64,000 bases of DNA from Arsukibacterium sp. MJ3 (GTDB lineage Bacteria; Pseudomonadota; Gammaproteobacteria; Enterobacterales; Alteromonadaceae). The DNA lies in NCBI RefSeq assembly GCF_000987765.1, contig NZ_LAHP01000003.1:1-64000 (forward strand). The letters are read 5' to 3'. Below are positions 7,709 through 16,947 of this stretch, piece by piece; within the stretch, counting starts at the first letter, position 1; each line of letters opens with the position of its first letter. Below the pieces are notes generated by a model. The model was not told the origin of the DNA. It saw only the letters and a program-made list of their open reading frames with translations, and made no database searches. Both the position numbers and the translations under genes were made by a program.

Positions 7709-9357
7709 GTGCTCTATTCTGGTTGCTTGTGCCTCTCTCTCCGCTACTCGTGGGCGCCCTGCTGTGGCGCTGGCCGAATCGCATCGGCCCCTGGCTCTGG
7801 TTGTGCTGTCTACCAGCACTGCTGCTCAGCCTGTGGCCAGCTCCAGCACTGGAGCTGGGAATACTCTGGCCGGGGGCAGCATGGGCCGCGGAGGATCTGC
7901 TCGCTCGCGCCTGGTTGGCATTCAGCGCACTACTCTGGGGCTGCGCAAGCCGTTTCGCGCACACCGATCTGGTCGACGATCAACACCGTTTTCGCTTCTG
8001 GTCCTGCTGGCTATTATCCCTGAGCGGAAATATGCTACTGGTAATAGCCCAGGATGCCGGCAGCTTCTATGTGGGTTTCAGTTTAATGAGTCTGGCCGCC
8101 TACGGGTTGATCGTGCATGAGCGCGGCCCTGCACCGCGGCAGGCCGGACGGCTCTATCTGCAACTGGCCATCTTAAGCGAGATGCTTATTTTCGCCGGTA
8201 TGCTACTGCGTATTCACGAAGCGGGCGGCGCGCTAGAGCTGGCGGCCTGGCAAGCGGTGCCCGTTGGCTCGCTGACAGCAATCGTACTGTTGCTTGGCTT
8301 TGGGCTGAAAGCTGGTTTTTGGCCACTGCACGTCTGGCTTCCGCTGGCTCATCCGGCTGCACCGGCGGCCGCCAGCGCAGTGCTGTCCGGCGCAATGATC
8401 AAGGCGGGGATTCTGGGTTTGTGGCGGTTCCTGCCAACGCAGGACCTCTGGTTGCAAAGCGTCGCCCTGGGGTTATTGGCCATCGGTGCCATCAGCGCAT
8501 TCTATGGTGTGGCTCTGGGGCTGATACAAAGCAAGGCCAAAAGCGTCCTGGCCTACTCATCCGTCAGTCAGGTTGGCTATCTGTTGGTGGTGCTTGGTCT
8601 GGCCTGGCTGCACCCCAAGTCCAGCGCCGCGGCTGCCACCTTATTGGCTCTTTTTGGCGTGCACCATGGTCTGGCCAAGGGTGCCTTGTTTATGGGTGCA
8701 GGCCTGGCAAGTCATTATCGGCTCAGCCCTTTGCACTGGCTGTTGATGGCTTTACCGGCAATGGCGCTGGCGGGATTGCCGCTAACCAGTGGTGCAGCGG
8801 TCAAGATATTACTAAAGGATGCCGTTTATGCCAGTGACGTCAGCCACTGGCTGATACTATTGACAGCAGGCTCCGCAGCAACGGCGATACTCTTGCTGCG
8901 CGCCCTCTGGCTGATGTGGCGGCACCAGCCCGAAGGCTGCACAGACTCGCCCCCGAAGGGTCAGTTAGTACCCTGGGCACTGCTCTGCGTGATGCCGGCT
9001 CTGTTGCCGTGGCTTTGGCCCGCATTGCGCGAAGCACTGGTAGCCAGCCTGCCAGTAAAGGCCTTGTGGTCGGCAAGCTGGCCACTGCTTTTGGCAGCGG
9101 CTACCGCCTGGACAGTCCACCAGTCAGGCTGGACCATTCCCGGGGCACTGCAGAAGTTGCCCAATCCAGCCCGTGCCGGATCGCTGAGGCTCAAGAGAGT
9201 TATGCAACGCCCACCCTTGCCGGCGGTTCAGCCGCAGATACAACGCAGTCGCTGGCGCGCTATGGAGCGACGCTGGAATCGACTCTGGGCCAACGGAGCC
9301 GTTACTACCAGCGCCTGGATTATCAGTGTGCTGCTGCTTCTGGGTTGGCTGGGCTGA
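7705..9357 (+). CDS. MrpD-like subunit, TM5 glutamate replaced
   Basis: The third large subunit has 550 residues and keeps the lysine motifs GFGLKAGFWPLHVWLPLAHPA and SGAMIKAGILG. Where the family has W/Y-E-x-M-S, this protein reads GFSLMSLAAYG, so the TM5 glutamate is a serine (S126). It also has a long basic C-terminal segment (about residues 480-535, ending in one more helix) not present in its two paralogues. It may be a structural or regulatory subunit rather than an active pump, but that is inference. It overlaps the previous gene by ATGA and ends the operon; its 3' end abuts a gene scrap on the other strand. Confidence 0.85.
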   Translation: MSALFWLLVPLSPLLVGALLWRWPNRIGPWLWLCCLPALLLSLWPAPALELGILWPGAAWAAEDLLARAWLAFSALLWGCASRFAHTDLVDDQHRFRFWSCWLLSLSGNMLLVIAQDAGSFYVGFSLMSLAAYGLIVHERGPAPRQAGRLYLQLAILSEMLIFAGMLLRIHEAGGALELAAWQAVPVGSLTAIVLLLGFGLKAGFWPLHVWLPLAHPAAPAAASAVLSGAMIKAGILGLWRFLPTQDLWLQSVALGLLAIGAISAFYGVALGLIQSKAKSVLAYSSVSQVGYLLVVLGLAWLHPKSSAAAATLLALFGVHHGLAKGALFMGAGLASHYRLSPLHWLLMALPAMALAGLPLTSGAAVKILLKDAVYASDVSHWLILLTAGSAATAILLLRALWLMWRHQPEGCTDSPPKGQLVPWALLCVMPALLPWLWPALREALVASLPVKALWSASWPLLLAAATAWTVHQSGWTIPGALQKLPNPARAGSLRLKRVMQRPPLPAVQPQIQRSRWRAMERRWNRLWANGAVTTSAWIISVLLLLGWLG

Positions 9358-9547
9358 ACAGTGTCAGCAGCCCTGTCAATACTTCCGGCGGGATTGCCTC
9401 GCCATTGAGCTTAATTTGGCCATCCGAGTACCTCAATTTAGTTACCAAATTGTCTTCTTCTTGCCTGGCCAGCTTGGTACTTTCAGCCAAGGTGGCGACC
9501 ATCTCGACGACTATAACGTCTATATGGCCATTCGACTCCCGCAAACG
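9323..9547 (-). pseudogene. C-terminal scrap of a DUF945-like gene
   Basis: On the minus strand about 60 codons read LVTKLRYSDGQIKLNGEAIP preceded by an AESTKLARQEEDN segment. The pattern, with a final strand-turn-strand ending in L-N-G-x-x-I/L-P, matches the C-terminus of DUF945/YdgA-like exported proteins, which are several hundred residues long. The N-terminal bulk is missing: the FlgO gene stop lies only four bases upstream. The 3' end runs into the mrp operon. G+C is backbone-like, so this probably marks where the foreign segment joined resident DNA. The family assignment is from memory and moderate. Confidence 0.45.
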
Positions 9548-9550
9548 CTA

Positions 9551-10204
9551 TTACAAAACAAACGGTTCGGTATCTAAGACAAACTGTGGAATAAGCTGGC
9601 TGGCGCTGGCCAATATGCTTTTGTTTTTTAAATGCATAATCCGCACATTTACCTGAGCACCACGCTGGCTTTGCTGCACAGTGCCACTAAGCACATAATC
9701 AATTTGCTGATTAGCAGCAACCTGGCCAGCCCGGTTGCTAAATACCTGATCACCCGCGTTAGTTAGCATGATGCCGCCAGTAAGTTTATGATCAACCATA
9801 ATAAGGCCGTAACGCGGCATTTGTTGCAAAAAACGCTCTGCCAGTGCATTACCCAGAGGATGTAAAGCGTCACGCGCTGGCGTTAAACTGGTAAAACCTG
9901 CCACTGCCACAATATGATTGGCAAACGGCTCGGTGCTATTGTGATAAAGCTGCATGGCTAATTGTGCGACGTAATCATCTAACGATTTTTGACTGGCATA
10001 CAGCCTGTTGGTAACCGGATACGTCATTAGTACCTGCTCCACTGCAACAGGATGTGCACGATTATCATTACTGTGAGTAAGTATATAAGGCGTTATCGCT
10101 GGTGCCGGCTGGGCATGCGTTTGCTTGCCAGGCAGTAAGCTACTGCAACTGGTTAGCAATAATACAATGGTGCCAGTAGCAAGTAGTAGTATGTTTTTTA
10201 TCAT
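9551..10204 (-). CDS. FlgO-domain lipoprotein (first of three)
   Basis: This 217-residue exported protein has a lipoprotein signal peptide with the lipobox LLTSC, then a linker. A FlgO-type domain follows from about residue 75 (LYASQKSLDDYVAQLAMQLYHN, split here as DDYVAQLAMQ and following). The end pattern VNVRIMHLKNKSILASASQLIP is shared with its two neighbours. FlgO is an outer-membrane lipoprotein needed for flagellar stability in Vibrio, but no flgT or flgP is next to this cluster. The three genes run in one direction and probably form one unit. Confidence 0.75.
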   Translation of the reverse strand: MIKNILLLATGTIVLLLTSCSSLLPGKQTHAQPAPAITPYILTHSNDNRAHPVAVEQVLMTYPVTNRLYASQKSLDDYVAQLAMQLYHNSTEPFANHIVAVAGFTSLTPARDALHPLGNALAERFLQQMPRYGLIMVDHKLTGGIMLTNAGDQVFSNRAGQVAANQQIDYVLSGTVQQSQRGAQVNVRIMHLKNKSILASASQLIPQFVLDTEPFVL

Positions 10205-10273
10205 AATAAATCCCGATATTCTAAAATCTATTCTAGTATATCGGCGCTACAGCCATGTTCTTTAGTGGTTTTG

Positions 10274-10921
10274 CTATTTAATCCGCATAACTTGTTCACC
10301 CTGACGGGAGATTACCGCCTGTACAATATGCCGTGGAATAAAGCTGCGAGCAGCGGAAATAACCCGCTTATTATCGATTTGTACCAACCGCGCATTCACT
10401 AATACGCCCTGCTGATGCGTGGTCAAGGTGCCGGTTACCACATAGCGAATGGCCACTTCTTCTGACAGCTCCTGATAATTACGGCTTAACACGAAATCAC
10501 CACTTTCAGTTACTCTGATATAATCGGTTACTTTGTAGTCCAGTACCGGCACACCAAATTTATGCAGATCATAAATCATGGCTTCACTTAAATGGTTACT
10601 GAATACCGAGCCTTCATCTAATGGCGAGTCAACGTAACTAAAGTCGGTTACTCCTACCTGGCTGTCGCTGTCCAGGCTAAGTTGTAGCGCCATTAATTCG
10701 TGAACCAGATTACGCACATAATCGTTCACCGTCAGTAAGGGTTGCTGTGACGGGCTGTATTGCTCATTTCCAACCGGAGATACGCTGGTTGGCAGCTGCG
10801 TTATTCGCTGCGCTCTGCTGCTTTGTTTATCAGCCTGCTGGCCGGTAACCGTTACGGTGCGATCTGATGCAGCACAGCCGCTAAGCAGTATGGATAGGGC
10901 TAAAATAGTAAACTGCTTCAT
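10274..10921 (-). CDS. FlgO-domain lipoprotein (second of three)
   Basis: The 215-residue product has a signal peptide ending in the lipobox LLSGC. A FlgO-like domain begins at about residue 65 (VNDYVRNLVHELMALQ) and ends in VNARLVQIDNKRVISAARSFIP. The central SDSQVGVTDFSYVDSP resembles the strand where FlgO proteins have VAVTSFV. The start codon overlaps the stop of the third copy (ATGA), showing coupling. The sequence identity between the three copies is low by eye, so the duplication is old. Confidence 0.75.
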   Translation of the reverse strand: MKQFTILALSILLSGCAASDRTVTVTGQQADKQSSRAQRITQLPTSVSPVGNEQYSPSQQPLLTVNDYVRNLVHELMALQLSLDSDSQVGVTDFSYVDSPLDEGSVFSNHLSEAMIYDLHKFGVPVLDYKVTDYIRVTESGDFVLSRNYQELSEEVAIRYVVTGTLTTHQQGVLVNARLVQIDNKRVISAARSFIPRHIVQAVISRQGEQVMRIK

Positions 10922-11541
10922 TTGGTATCTCCTGCCGGGCTTTGCCGATAAAACATCGCACCGCGTTTATTAACCTGCTGGGTGCTCCACAGCACGTTAG
11001 CCGGAATATAATCGGTTACTGCGGCTAACACCTGCTTTGATGGAATGTGAATAAGCCGGGCGTTGACGATCACGGCATCCTGTTGCAAGGTATAAGTACC
11101 GGTTAACAACGTATTGGCTGTGCCTTTAGCATTAATATCTTGTAGCTGACGGGTCAGTGCCTGCTCAAAGTCGCCAGCCAGCATGACTTCATTACTTAAT
11201 CGGTACTCATAAACCGCGTAGCCAAACTGCCGGCTGTGAGCCAGCATACTTTCACTGAGCTGATTAGCAAAATCACGCTGTTCGCTATTAGCATCGTGTA
11301 GATGCAAAGCCGAAGCGGGCACAAAACTGCTGACGGCAATTTTCGGCCGGGTCAGCCACAACGGGCTGTCATCTAACTGGGCAAACAATTGCCGGGCTAA
11401 ACGCTCAGTATAAAAACCAAGCGGATGTTCACTTAACGCCATCTCTGCCGCCAATGCGGATACCGGCGGCACCGAACGCGCACATCCAGAAAGCATTAAG
11501 CCCGTTAGCAAAATACCTACCGCTAACCATAAACCCTTCAT
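10918..11541 (-). CDS. FlgO-domain lipoprotein (third, promoter-proximal)
   Basis: The 207-residue product carries the lipobox MLSGC and is the promoter-proximal member of the trio. The FlgO-like region begins with YTERLARQLFAQL near residue 45, continues with PKIAVSSFVPASAL, and finishes with VNARLIHIPSKQVLAAVTDYIP. The shared pattern V-N-A/V-R-L/I-x-x-I/L-x-x-K-x-x-x-A-A is clear across the set. The ATG is preceded by GAGGTAAAT, a convincing ribosome binding site. The function is probably at the outer membrane. Confidence 0.75.
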   Translation of the reverse strand: MKGLWLAVGILLTGLMLSGCARSVPPVSALAAEMALSEHPLGFYTERLARQLFAQLDDSPLWLTRPKIAVSSFVPASALHLHDANSEQRDFANQLSESMLAHSRQFGYAVYEYRLSNEVMLAGDFEQALTRQLQDINAKGTANTLLTGTYTLQQDAVIVNARLIHIPSKQVLAAVTDYIPANVLWSTQQVNKRGAMFYRQSPAGDTK

Positions 11542-11624
11542 ATTTACCTCATTCTTGCCAGCTTACTTGCCGTTAGCATTGCAACAGCAAGAACTAGGCC
11601 AAAATAACAACTAATACCCTGTCA

Positions 11625-12458
11625 TTAAATCGCCACCGGCGCTTTAATGTGCGGATGAGCCTGGTAGTTTTCTAACGTAAAATCGGTAATGCTAAAACCA
11701 AAAATATCCGTAATGTCCGGATTAAGCTGCATGCTGGGTAACGGATGCGGCTGCCGGCCTAGCTGAACATTCACCTGCTCTAAATGATTTAAATACAGAT
11801 GGGCGTCACCAAAGGTATGCACAAAATCGCCCGGCTTCAGGCCACACACTTGCGCCACCATTAACGTTAATAAGGCATAACTGGCAATATTAAACGGTAC
11901 ACCGAGGAAAATATCGGCGCTTCGCTGATATAACTGGCAGGATAGGCGGCCATCATTTACATAAAACTGAAACAACGTATGGCAAGGCGGCAAGGCCTGT
12001 TTACCCATAGCCGCGTTTTCTTTAGGCGAATAGTGTGTATCGGGCAATACCGCCGGGTTCCAGGCACTGACGATAAGCCGACGCGAGTCGGGGGTGCGTT
12101 TTATGTCATTAATAAGCTGACTTATCTGGTCAATTACCTGACCATCATGGCTAGCCCAGCTGCGCCACTGTGCACCATAAACGGGGCCTAGCTCGCCGCT
12201 TTCGGTCGCCCACTCATTCCAGATTGACACGCCATTATCCTGCAAATAACCAATATTGGTGTCACCTTTTAAAAACCACAATAATTCATGAATAATGGAG
12301 CGTATATGGCATTTTTTAGTAGTAATTAATGGAAAACCCTGTTGCAAGTCAAAGCGCATTTGATAACCAAACACACTGATAGTGCCGGTGCCAGTGCGAT
12401 CAGTTTTACGGTGGCCCTGTTCCAAAACATGGCGCATTAAATCCAGATACTGCTTCAT
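11625..12458 (-). CDS. thyA: Thymidylate synthase
   Basis: ThyA methylates dUMP to dTMP with methylene-tetrahydrofolate. The 277-residue protein has the RTGTGT substrate loop (21-26), the catalytic cysteine C159 in LPPCH, and the C-terminal IKAPVAI that closes the active site. Compared with the 264-residue E. coli enzyme it has about 13 extra residues at 139-152 ([14 protein letters not shown]), just before the active-site loop. Its start overlaps the lgt stop by four bases, the usual lgt-thyA arrangement. Confidence 0.97.
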   Translation of the reverse strand: MKQYLDLMRHVLEQGHRKTDRTGTGTISVFGYQMRFDLQQGFPLITTKKCHIRSIIHELLWFLKGDTNIGYLQDNGVSIWNEWATESGELGPVYGAQWRSWASHDGQVIDQISQLINDIKRTPDSRRLIVSAWNPAVLPDTHYSPKENAAMGKQALPPCHTLFQFYVNDGRLSCQLYQRSADIFLGVPFNIASYALLTLMVAQVCGLKPGDFVHTFGDAHLYLNHLEQVNVQLGRQPHPLPSMQLNPDITDIFGFSITDFTLENYQAHPHIKAPVAI

Positions 12459-13267
12459 TTAGCACCTCGAACCGGTGAAGATGGTTTACTGTTTAGATAA
12501 ATAATTAAGCCAAGACCGGTAGCAATCATTGGCAGGCACAGCCATTGCCCCATTGTCATGCCCGCCGATAGTACGCCAAGATGTGCATCCGGCTCTCGAA
12601 AAAACTCCACAATAAAACGAAACACACCGTAGCCTAGCAAAAATACGCCGCCCAAGGTGCCGGTAGCGGGTTTTAAACGTCTGACTAATACAATAATAAC
12701 AAACAATAGTATGCCCTCAAGCGCTACATGGTATAGCTGTGAGGGATGACGCGGCAAACTACCGGCATTCGGGAACAGTACTGCCCAGGGTACATCCGTT
12801 ACTCTGCCCCACAGTTCTGCATTAATGAAATTACCCAGCCGGCCAGCTGCCAGACCGAGCGGAATGAGTGGCGCAACAAAATCACCCAGCTCCAGATAAG
12901 ATTTGTTATAACGCCTGGCGAACCATAGCATTGCCAGTAATACACCTAATAAACCACCATGAAACGACATGCCACCTTGCCAGGTTTTAAACAGGTAAAG
13001 TGGCTCGGCAACGAACTGGTCAAAATTGTAAAACAATACGTAGCCAATACGGCCACCAACAATTACCCCTAAAAACCCGAAAAATAGTAAGTCGCTAACC
13101 TGCTCTTTTGTCCAACCAGAACCGGCTTTTTCAGCTGCCCGATTGGCAAGCCAATACGCCATGCCAAACGCCACCGCATACATCACGCCATACCAATGAA
13201 TACTGACCGGGCCGATTGACACCATAACCGGATCGATATCGGGAAAATTGAGATAAGAATTTGTCAT
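12455..13267 (-). CDS. lgt: Prolipoprotein diacylglyceryl transferase
   Basis: Lgt transfers diacylglycerol from phosphatidylglycerol to the lipobox cysteine of prolipoproteins in the inner membrane. The 270-residue protein has seven hydrophobic segments and the family motifs [22 protein letters not shown] and PRHPSQLY. I chose ATG 13267 because AAGGA lies seven bases upstream; an upstream in-frame extension of 16 residues lacks support. It is the fourth gene of rppH-ptsP-tauE-lgt-thyA and is coupled to thyA. Confidence 0.96.
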   Translation of the reverse strand: MTNSYLNFPDIDPVMVSIGPVSIHWYGVMYAVAFGMAYWLANRAAEKAGSGWTKEQVSDLLFFGFLGVIVGGRIGYVLFYNFDQFVAEPLYLFKTWQGGMSFHGGLLGVLLAMLWFARRYNKSYLELGDFVAPLIPLGLAAGRLGNFINAELWGRVTDVPWAVLFPNAGSLPRHPSQLYHVALEGILLFVIIVLVRRLKPATGTLGGVFLLGYGVFRFIVEFFREPDAHLGVLSAGMTMGQWLCLPMIATGLGLIIYLNSKPSSPVRGAK

Positions 13268-13289
13268 AATTGTCCTTAAAAAACACTTA

Positions 13290-14096
13290 CTAGCTAAATA
13301 CCATTCTGGCCGCAACCAGCATCAGAAAAACCCCAAACACTCTTTTAATCATCAGTACCGGCAAACGCTGGGTCATGGCTGCGCCAAAGGTTGCCGTAAA
13401 CACCGACGTTGACACAATGCCAAATAATGCTGGCAAGTATATATAGCCAATAAAGCCATCTGCCAGCCGGTAATGCTGCCAGCCGGCGATAACATACCCT
13501 AGGGTGCCTAACACAGCAATAGCGATGCCACTGGCAGCGGCGCAGCCAATGGCACGGCGCATATCAACCGAAAAATAATTTAATACCGGAACTACTAGCG
13601 CCCCGCCCCCTATACCCATTAAACCGGAAATAGCGCCAAGCACAGCAGCAATAGCGGCTAACAAGGGCTTAGCCGGAAGCAACGCCCGGCCAATAATACT
13701 GCGCGAGCCGAGCATTCTTAACGCGAGTAAAAATACCGCCAGGCCAAAAAAAATTTTTAAAGTAGCGCCATTAATATGATGGGCTAATAAGCCAGAGACA
13801 CCGGCACCGATACCCGCGCCGAACATAATAGTGCCGGCTAATGTCCAGCTGACATTATTACGCTTATGGTGGGCACGAATAGATGAGCTTGAGGTAATAA
13901 TAATAGAGGCTAATGACGTGGCAATAGCAACCACCATTACCGCTTCTGAGCTAACCACGCCTAATGCCGGTAACAACACCACCAACACCGGCACTATCAC
14001 CAGCCCACCGCCTATACCCAATAAACCGGCAAGAAAGCCAGCAAAACAACCAATAAGCGCCGAAATTAGAATAACTGTTAACAAGGTACTTCTCAA
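13290..14096 (-). CDS. TauE/SafE-family membrane transporter
   Basis: This 268-residue membrane protein of the TauE/SafE (TSUP) family has two homologous halves. Each begins with a glycine-rich turn: [19 protein letters not shown] near residue 21 and [18 protein letters not shown] near 158. About eight membrane segments are visible. Members move sulfite, sulfoacetate or other organic anions, but the substrate cannot be told here. The gene sits between ptsP and lgt with gaps of 54 and 22 bases, an order also seen in related marine gammaproteobacteria as far as I recall. Confidence 0.88.
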   Translation of the reverse strand: MRSTLLTVILISALIGCFAGFLAGLLGIGGGLVIVPVLVVLLPALGVVSSEAVMVVAIATSLASIIITSSSSIRAHHKRNNVSWTLAGTIMFGAGIGAGVSGLLAHHINGATLKIFFGLAVFLLALRMLGSRSIIGRALLPAKPLLAAIAAVLGAISGLMGIGGGALVVPVLNYFSVDMRRAIGCAAASGIAIAVLGTLGYVIAGWQHYRLADGFIGYIYLPALFGIVSTSVFTATFGAAMTQRLPVLMIKRVFGVFLMLVAARMVFS

Positions 14097-14150
14097 TATA
14101 GATGCTGCGGCACAACCCGGTTGGCTGCGCTATTCAAATTGTGGTTAGCG

Positions 14151-16409
14151 TTACGCGCGTAACTGACTTAGCAGTTGTTTATGTTCTAAAAATTTCTGCA
14201 CTTGCTGTTTAACTTGCTTCGGAGACTGGCACGCTAACACCTCAGGCAACAACGCCTCCAGCTCGGCGATATTAACCCGGCGTAATAACCATTTTATTTT
14301 GGCTAAATTACTGTTATTCATACTAAAACGACTATAACCCATGGCCGCAAGCACCAATACACCTGCCGGCTCACCGCCAAGCTCGCCGCAAATACTAATG
14401 GGAAAATGCAATTGTCTCGCCTGAATCGCCAATAAATGTAATGCGCGTAACACCGAAGGATGCAAGGCATCATACAGATTGGCAACCCGGGCATTATTCC
14501 TATCTACCGCGAGTAAATACTGCGTAAGATCGTTAGTCCCGACCGAACAAAAATCCACTCTGGCAGACAGTTCAGGCAGTTGATACATAATAGAAGGGAC
14601 TTCAATCATTACGCCAATTTTCGGCTTGGGCAAGGCAATGTTAAGCTCGTCACTTACTTCAAAACTGGCTTGCCTTATTAACCTGATGGCTTCGTCTACT
14701 TCAGCCAAATCGGAAATCATCGGCAGCAAAATATGCAAATTATCCAGCCCAACATTGGCTTTTAACATAGCCCTTATTTGCACCAGAAAAATTTCTGGGT
14801 GATCGAGCGTAAGCCGAATACCGCGCCAGCCTAAAAAAGGGTTTTCTTCCACAATACTAAAATACGGTAAGGCTTTATCACCACCAACATCCAGCGTGCG
14901 CATTACCACGCTTTTGCCGGCGTAGCTGCTAAGCACTTTACTATACAACTCTACCTGTTCCTGCTCGGTTGGAAAACGGCTGCGTATAATAAACGGAAAT
15001 TCGGTACGGTACAGCCCTACGCCATCGGTAAATTCAGCATTACTGGTTTCCAGCTCAATTGCCAGGCCACAGTTCACCATAAGCTTAAACGGCTTGCCAC
15101 AAGCTGACTGTGACGGTAACGCGACCTCTTGCTGATAGCGTGCACTTAATGCAGCGTCTTCACTAATTAACCGTCGGTATTCAACACAAATGGCTTCCAT
15201 TGGCGACAATAAAATCCGCCCCTGGTAGCCATCAACAATAACCTGCTGGCTTTGCCAGTGCAGCAGCGGCAATTCATTAACGCCCATTACCGCCGGAATG
15301 CCCAGTGCTCTGGCCATTATCGCAGCATGTGAGTTAACCGAGCCTCGTAATGACACAATAGCAACCAGTTGCTCACGCGGCACTTCGGCCAACATAGTCG
15401 CCGTGACGTTGTCAGCGACCAATACTACCCGTTGTGGCAGTTTTACCTTACGCTGCTCAGAGTCGAGCAAATTATTCAACACCCGTTGCCCCAGATCCCG
15501 GATATCGGTGCCACGCTCACGCAGATAAGGGTCATCCATATCGTCAAACTGCCGGGCAAACTTTTCTACAACCCGTTTTAAAGCGCTTTTGGCGCACCAG
15601 CCCTCGGCAATTTGTTGCTCGATTTCCTTACCCAAACTTGCCGCATCTAATAGCTGATGGTACACGTCAAAAATAGCCAAAGCATCAGCGGGAATATGGC
15701 CGGCCATGCGCTCGGCCAGCCGGTTAAATTCTGCTTTGGTAGTTTTCACTGCCCGGTAAAACAACGCCAGCTCTTTCTCGGGTTCATCCGATCGTTTTAG
15801 CGAGATAGCATCAAAGTCACTGGAGGGTTGTAAAACATATGCTTCACCAATGGCCATTCCCGGGGCCCCGGGCAAACCGGCAAGCTGACCCGATTGCTTC
15901 ATGGTTGAAGGCCGTTGGCTGGCGGCATCGCGCATTTCTGCATTGGCTAACACTGACGCCAGCTGCGCGCCCAGCGTAACTAAAAAGGACTCTTCATCCT
16001 CGCTAAATACCCGCTCTGCCGATTGCTGAATGGTGAGCACACCCAGTACTTTACGATGATGAATAATCGGGCAGCCCAGAAACGCAGAAAAGCGATCTTC
16101 ACTAACCTCCGGGGTTACCTTGAAGCGAGGGTGCAATTGAGCCTGAGCCAGGTTAATCGGTTCTTCCCGTTGCCCTACCCAGCCAATTAAGCCTTCAGAG
16201 AAACCAATAGCCACTGTACCAACCGCATCCTGGTTTAAACCATCGGTTGCCATTAGCATAAAATGTTGTTGCTGATAATCAGCCAGATAAACCGAACAGC
16301 ACTCAGTAGCCAGTGCCGTTTTAATACTAGACACTAAGCCAGCCAGAGCATTGTCTAGAGCTGGCTCCTGCGCCACATCCTGAACAATCCGCCGAAGCTG
16401 GCTTAACAT
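14151..16409 (-). CDS. ptsP: Phosphoenolpyruvate phosphotransferase PtsP (EI-Ntr)
   Basis: PtsP is the first enzyme of the nitrogen-related phosphotransferase chain, passing phosphate from PEP to NPr. The 752-residue protein has an N-terminal GAF domain (about 1-165), where small molecules may be sensed. A linker and a PTS enzyme I body follow, with the phospho-accepting histidine in VNSHAAIMARALGIPAVMG. The PEP-binding barrel has GLYRTEFPF, GGDKALPYF and GTNDLTQYLLAVDRN. ATG 16409 is selected because GAGGT stands five bases upstream; a longer reading frame has a basic unlikely N-terminus. The gene follows rppH by 34 bases, as in E. coli. Confidence 0.95.
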   Translation of the reverse strand: MLSQLRRIVQDVAQEPALDNALAGLVSSIKTALATECCSVYLADYQQQHFMLMATDGLNQDAVGTVAIGFSEGLIGWVGQREEPINLAQAQLHPRFKVTPEVSEDRFSAFLGCPIIHHRKVLGVLTIQQSAERVFSEDEESFLVTLGAQLASVLANAEMRDAASQRPSTMKQSGQLAGLPGAPGMAIGEAYVLQPSSDFDAISLKRSDEPEKELALFYRAVKTTKAEFNRLAERMAGHIPADALAIFDVYHQLLDAASLGKEIEQQIAEGWCAKSALKRVVEKFARQFDDMDDPYLRERGTDIRDLGQRVLNNLLDSEQRKVKLPQRVVLVADNVTATMLAEVPREQLVAIVSLRGSVNSHAAIMARALGIPAVMGVNELPLLHWQSQQVIVDGYQGRILLSPMEAICVEYRRLISEDAALSARYQQEVALPSQSACGKPFKLMVNCGLAIELETSNAEFTDGVGLYRTEFPFIIRSRFPTEQEQVELYSKVLSSYAGKSVVMRTLDVGGDKALPYFSIVEENPFLGWRGIRLTLDHPEIFLVQIRAMLKANVGLDNLHILLPMISDLAEVDEAIRLIRQASFEVSDELNIALPKPKIGVMIEVPSIMYQLPELSARVDFCSVGTNDLTQYLLAVDRNNARVANLYDALHPSVLRALHLLAIQARQLHFPISICGELGGEPAGVLVLAAMGYSRFSMNNSNLAKIKWLLRRVNIAELEALLPEVLACQSPKQVKQQVQKFLEHKQLLSQLRA

Positions 16410-16443
16410 AAGTACCTCATTGTGCTGTTGGTTATACCTTTTT

Positions 16444-16947
16444 TTAATATTTTTTCTTGATATCTTTGCGGGTGAAGGGCAAAGCAACCGGGGCAAATTC
16501 ACGCATGACTTTACGATACACTTCTCGTTTAAAAGCCACCACTTGGCGCACTGGGTACCAATAGCTGACCCAGCGCCAGTTATCGAACTCAGGATGCGTC
16601 GTTACAGCCAGATTTACATCTTCTTCACGGCAGGTCAAACGCAATAAAAACCACTTTTGCTTTTGCCCGATACACACAGGGTTACTGTCTTTGCGAATAA
16701 GCCGTTTCGGAAGTTTGTAGCGCAGCCAGTGCTTGGTAACACTGACAATTTCTACATCTTCGGGCCGTAAGCCCACTTCTTCATGCAATTCACGATACAT
16801 GGCCTGTTCAGGCGTTTCGCCGTCGTCAATGCCGCCCTGTGGATACTGCCAGGAATGCTGACCATATCTTTTTGCCCAAAACACCTGTCCATTGGTGTTA
16901 CAAATCACTATGCCGACATTGGCCCGAAAACCTTCGGCATCGATCAC
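16444..16947 (-). CDS. rppH: RNA pyrophosphohydrolase
   Basis: RppH removes pyrophosphate from the 5' end of transcripts and so starts RNase E-dependent decay. The 167-residue protein starts [15 protein letters not shown] as in E. coli. Its Nudix box spans residues 38-60, beginning GGIDDGETP and containing RELHEEVGL. The RSWRW-like region is present as [19 protein letters not shown]. It is the first gene of the rppH-ptsP operon and faces mutH across an intergenic region with DnaA boxes. Confidence 0.96.
   Translation of the reverse strand: MIDAEGFRANVGIVICNTNGQVFWAKRYGQHSWQYPQGGIDDGETPEQAMYRELHEEVGLRPEDVEIVSVTKHWLRYKLPKRLIRKDSNPVCIGQKQKWFLLRLTCREEDVNLAVTTHPEFDNWRWVSYWYPVRQVVAFKREVYRKVMREFAPVALPFTRKDIKKKY

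Noticed and set aside
2567-9656. Many long open frames overlapping the mrp genes in other frames and on the other strand
   Set aside because: High G+C lowers stop-codon frequency. None of these translations shows a family motif, while the mrp frames do and are contiguous.
10205-10273. CCGATAT/ATATCGG inverted pair between two FlgO genes as a terminator
   Set aside because: The loop is long, the stem is A+T-rich and no T-tract follows in the direction of transcription.
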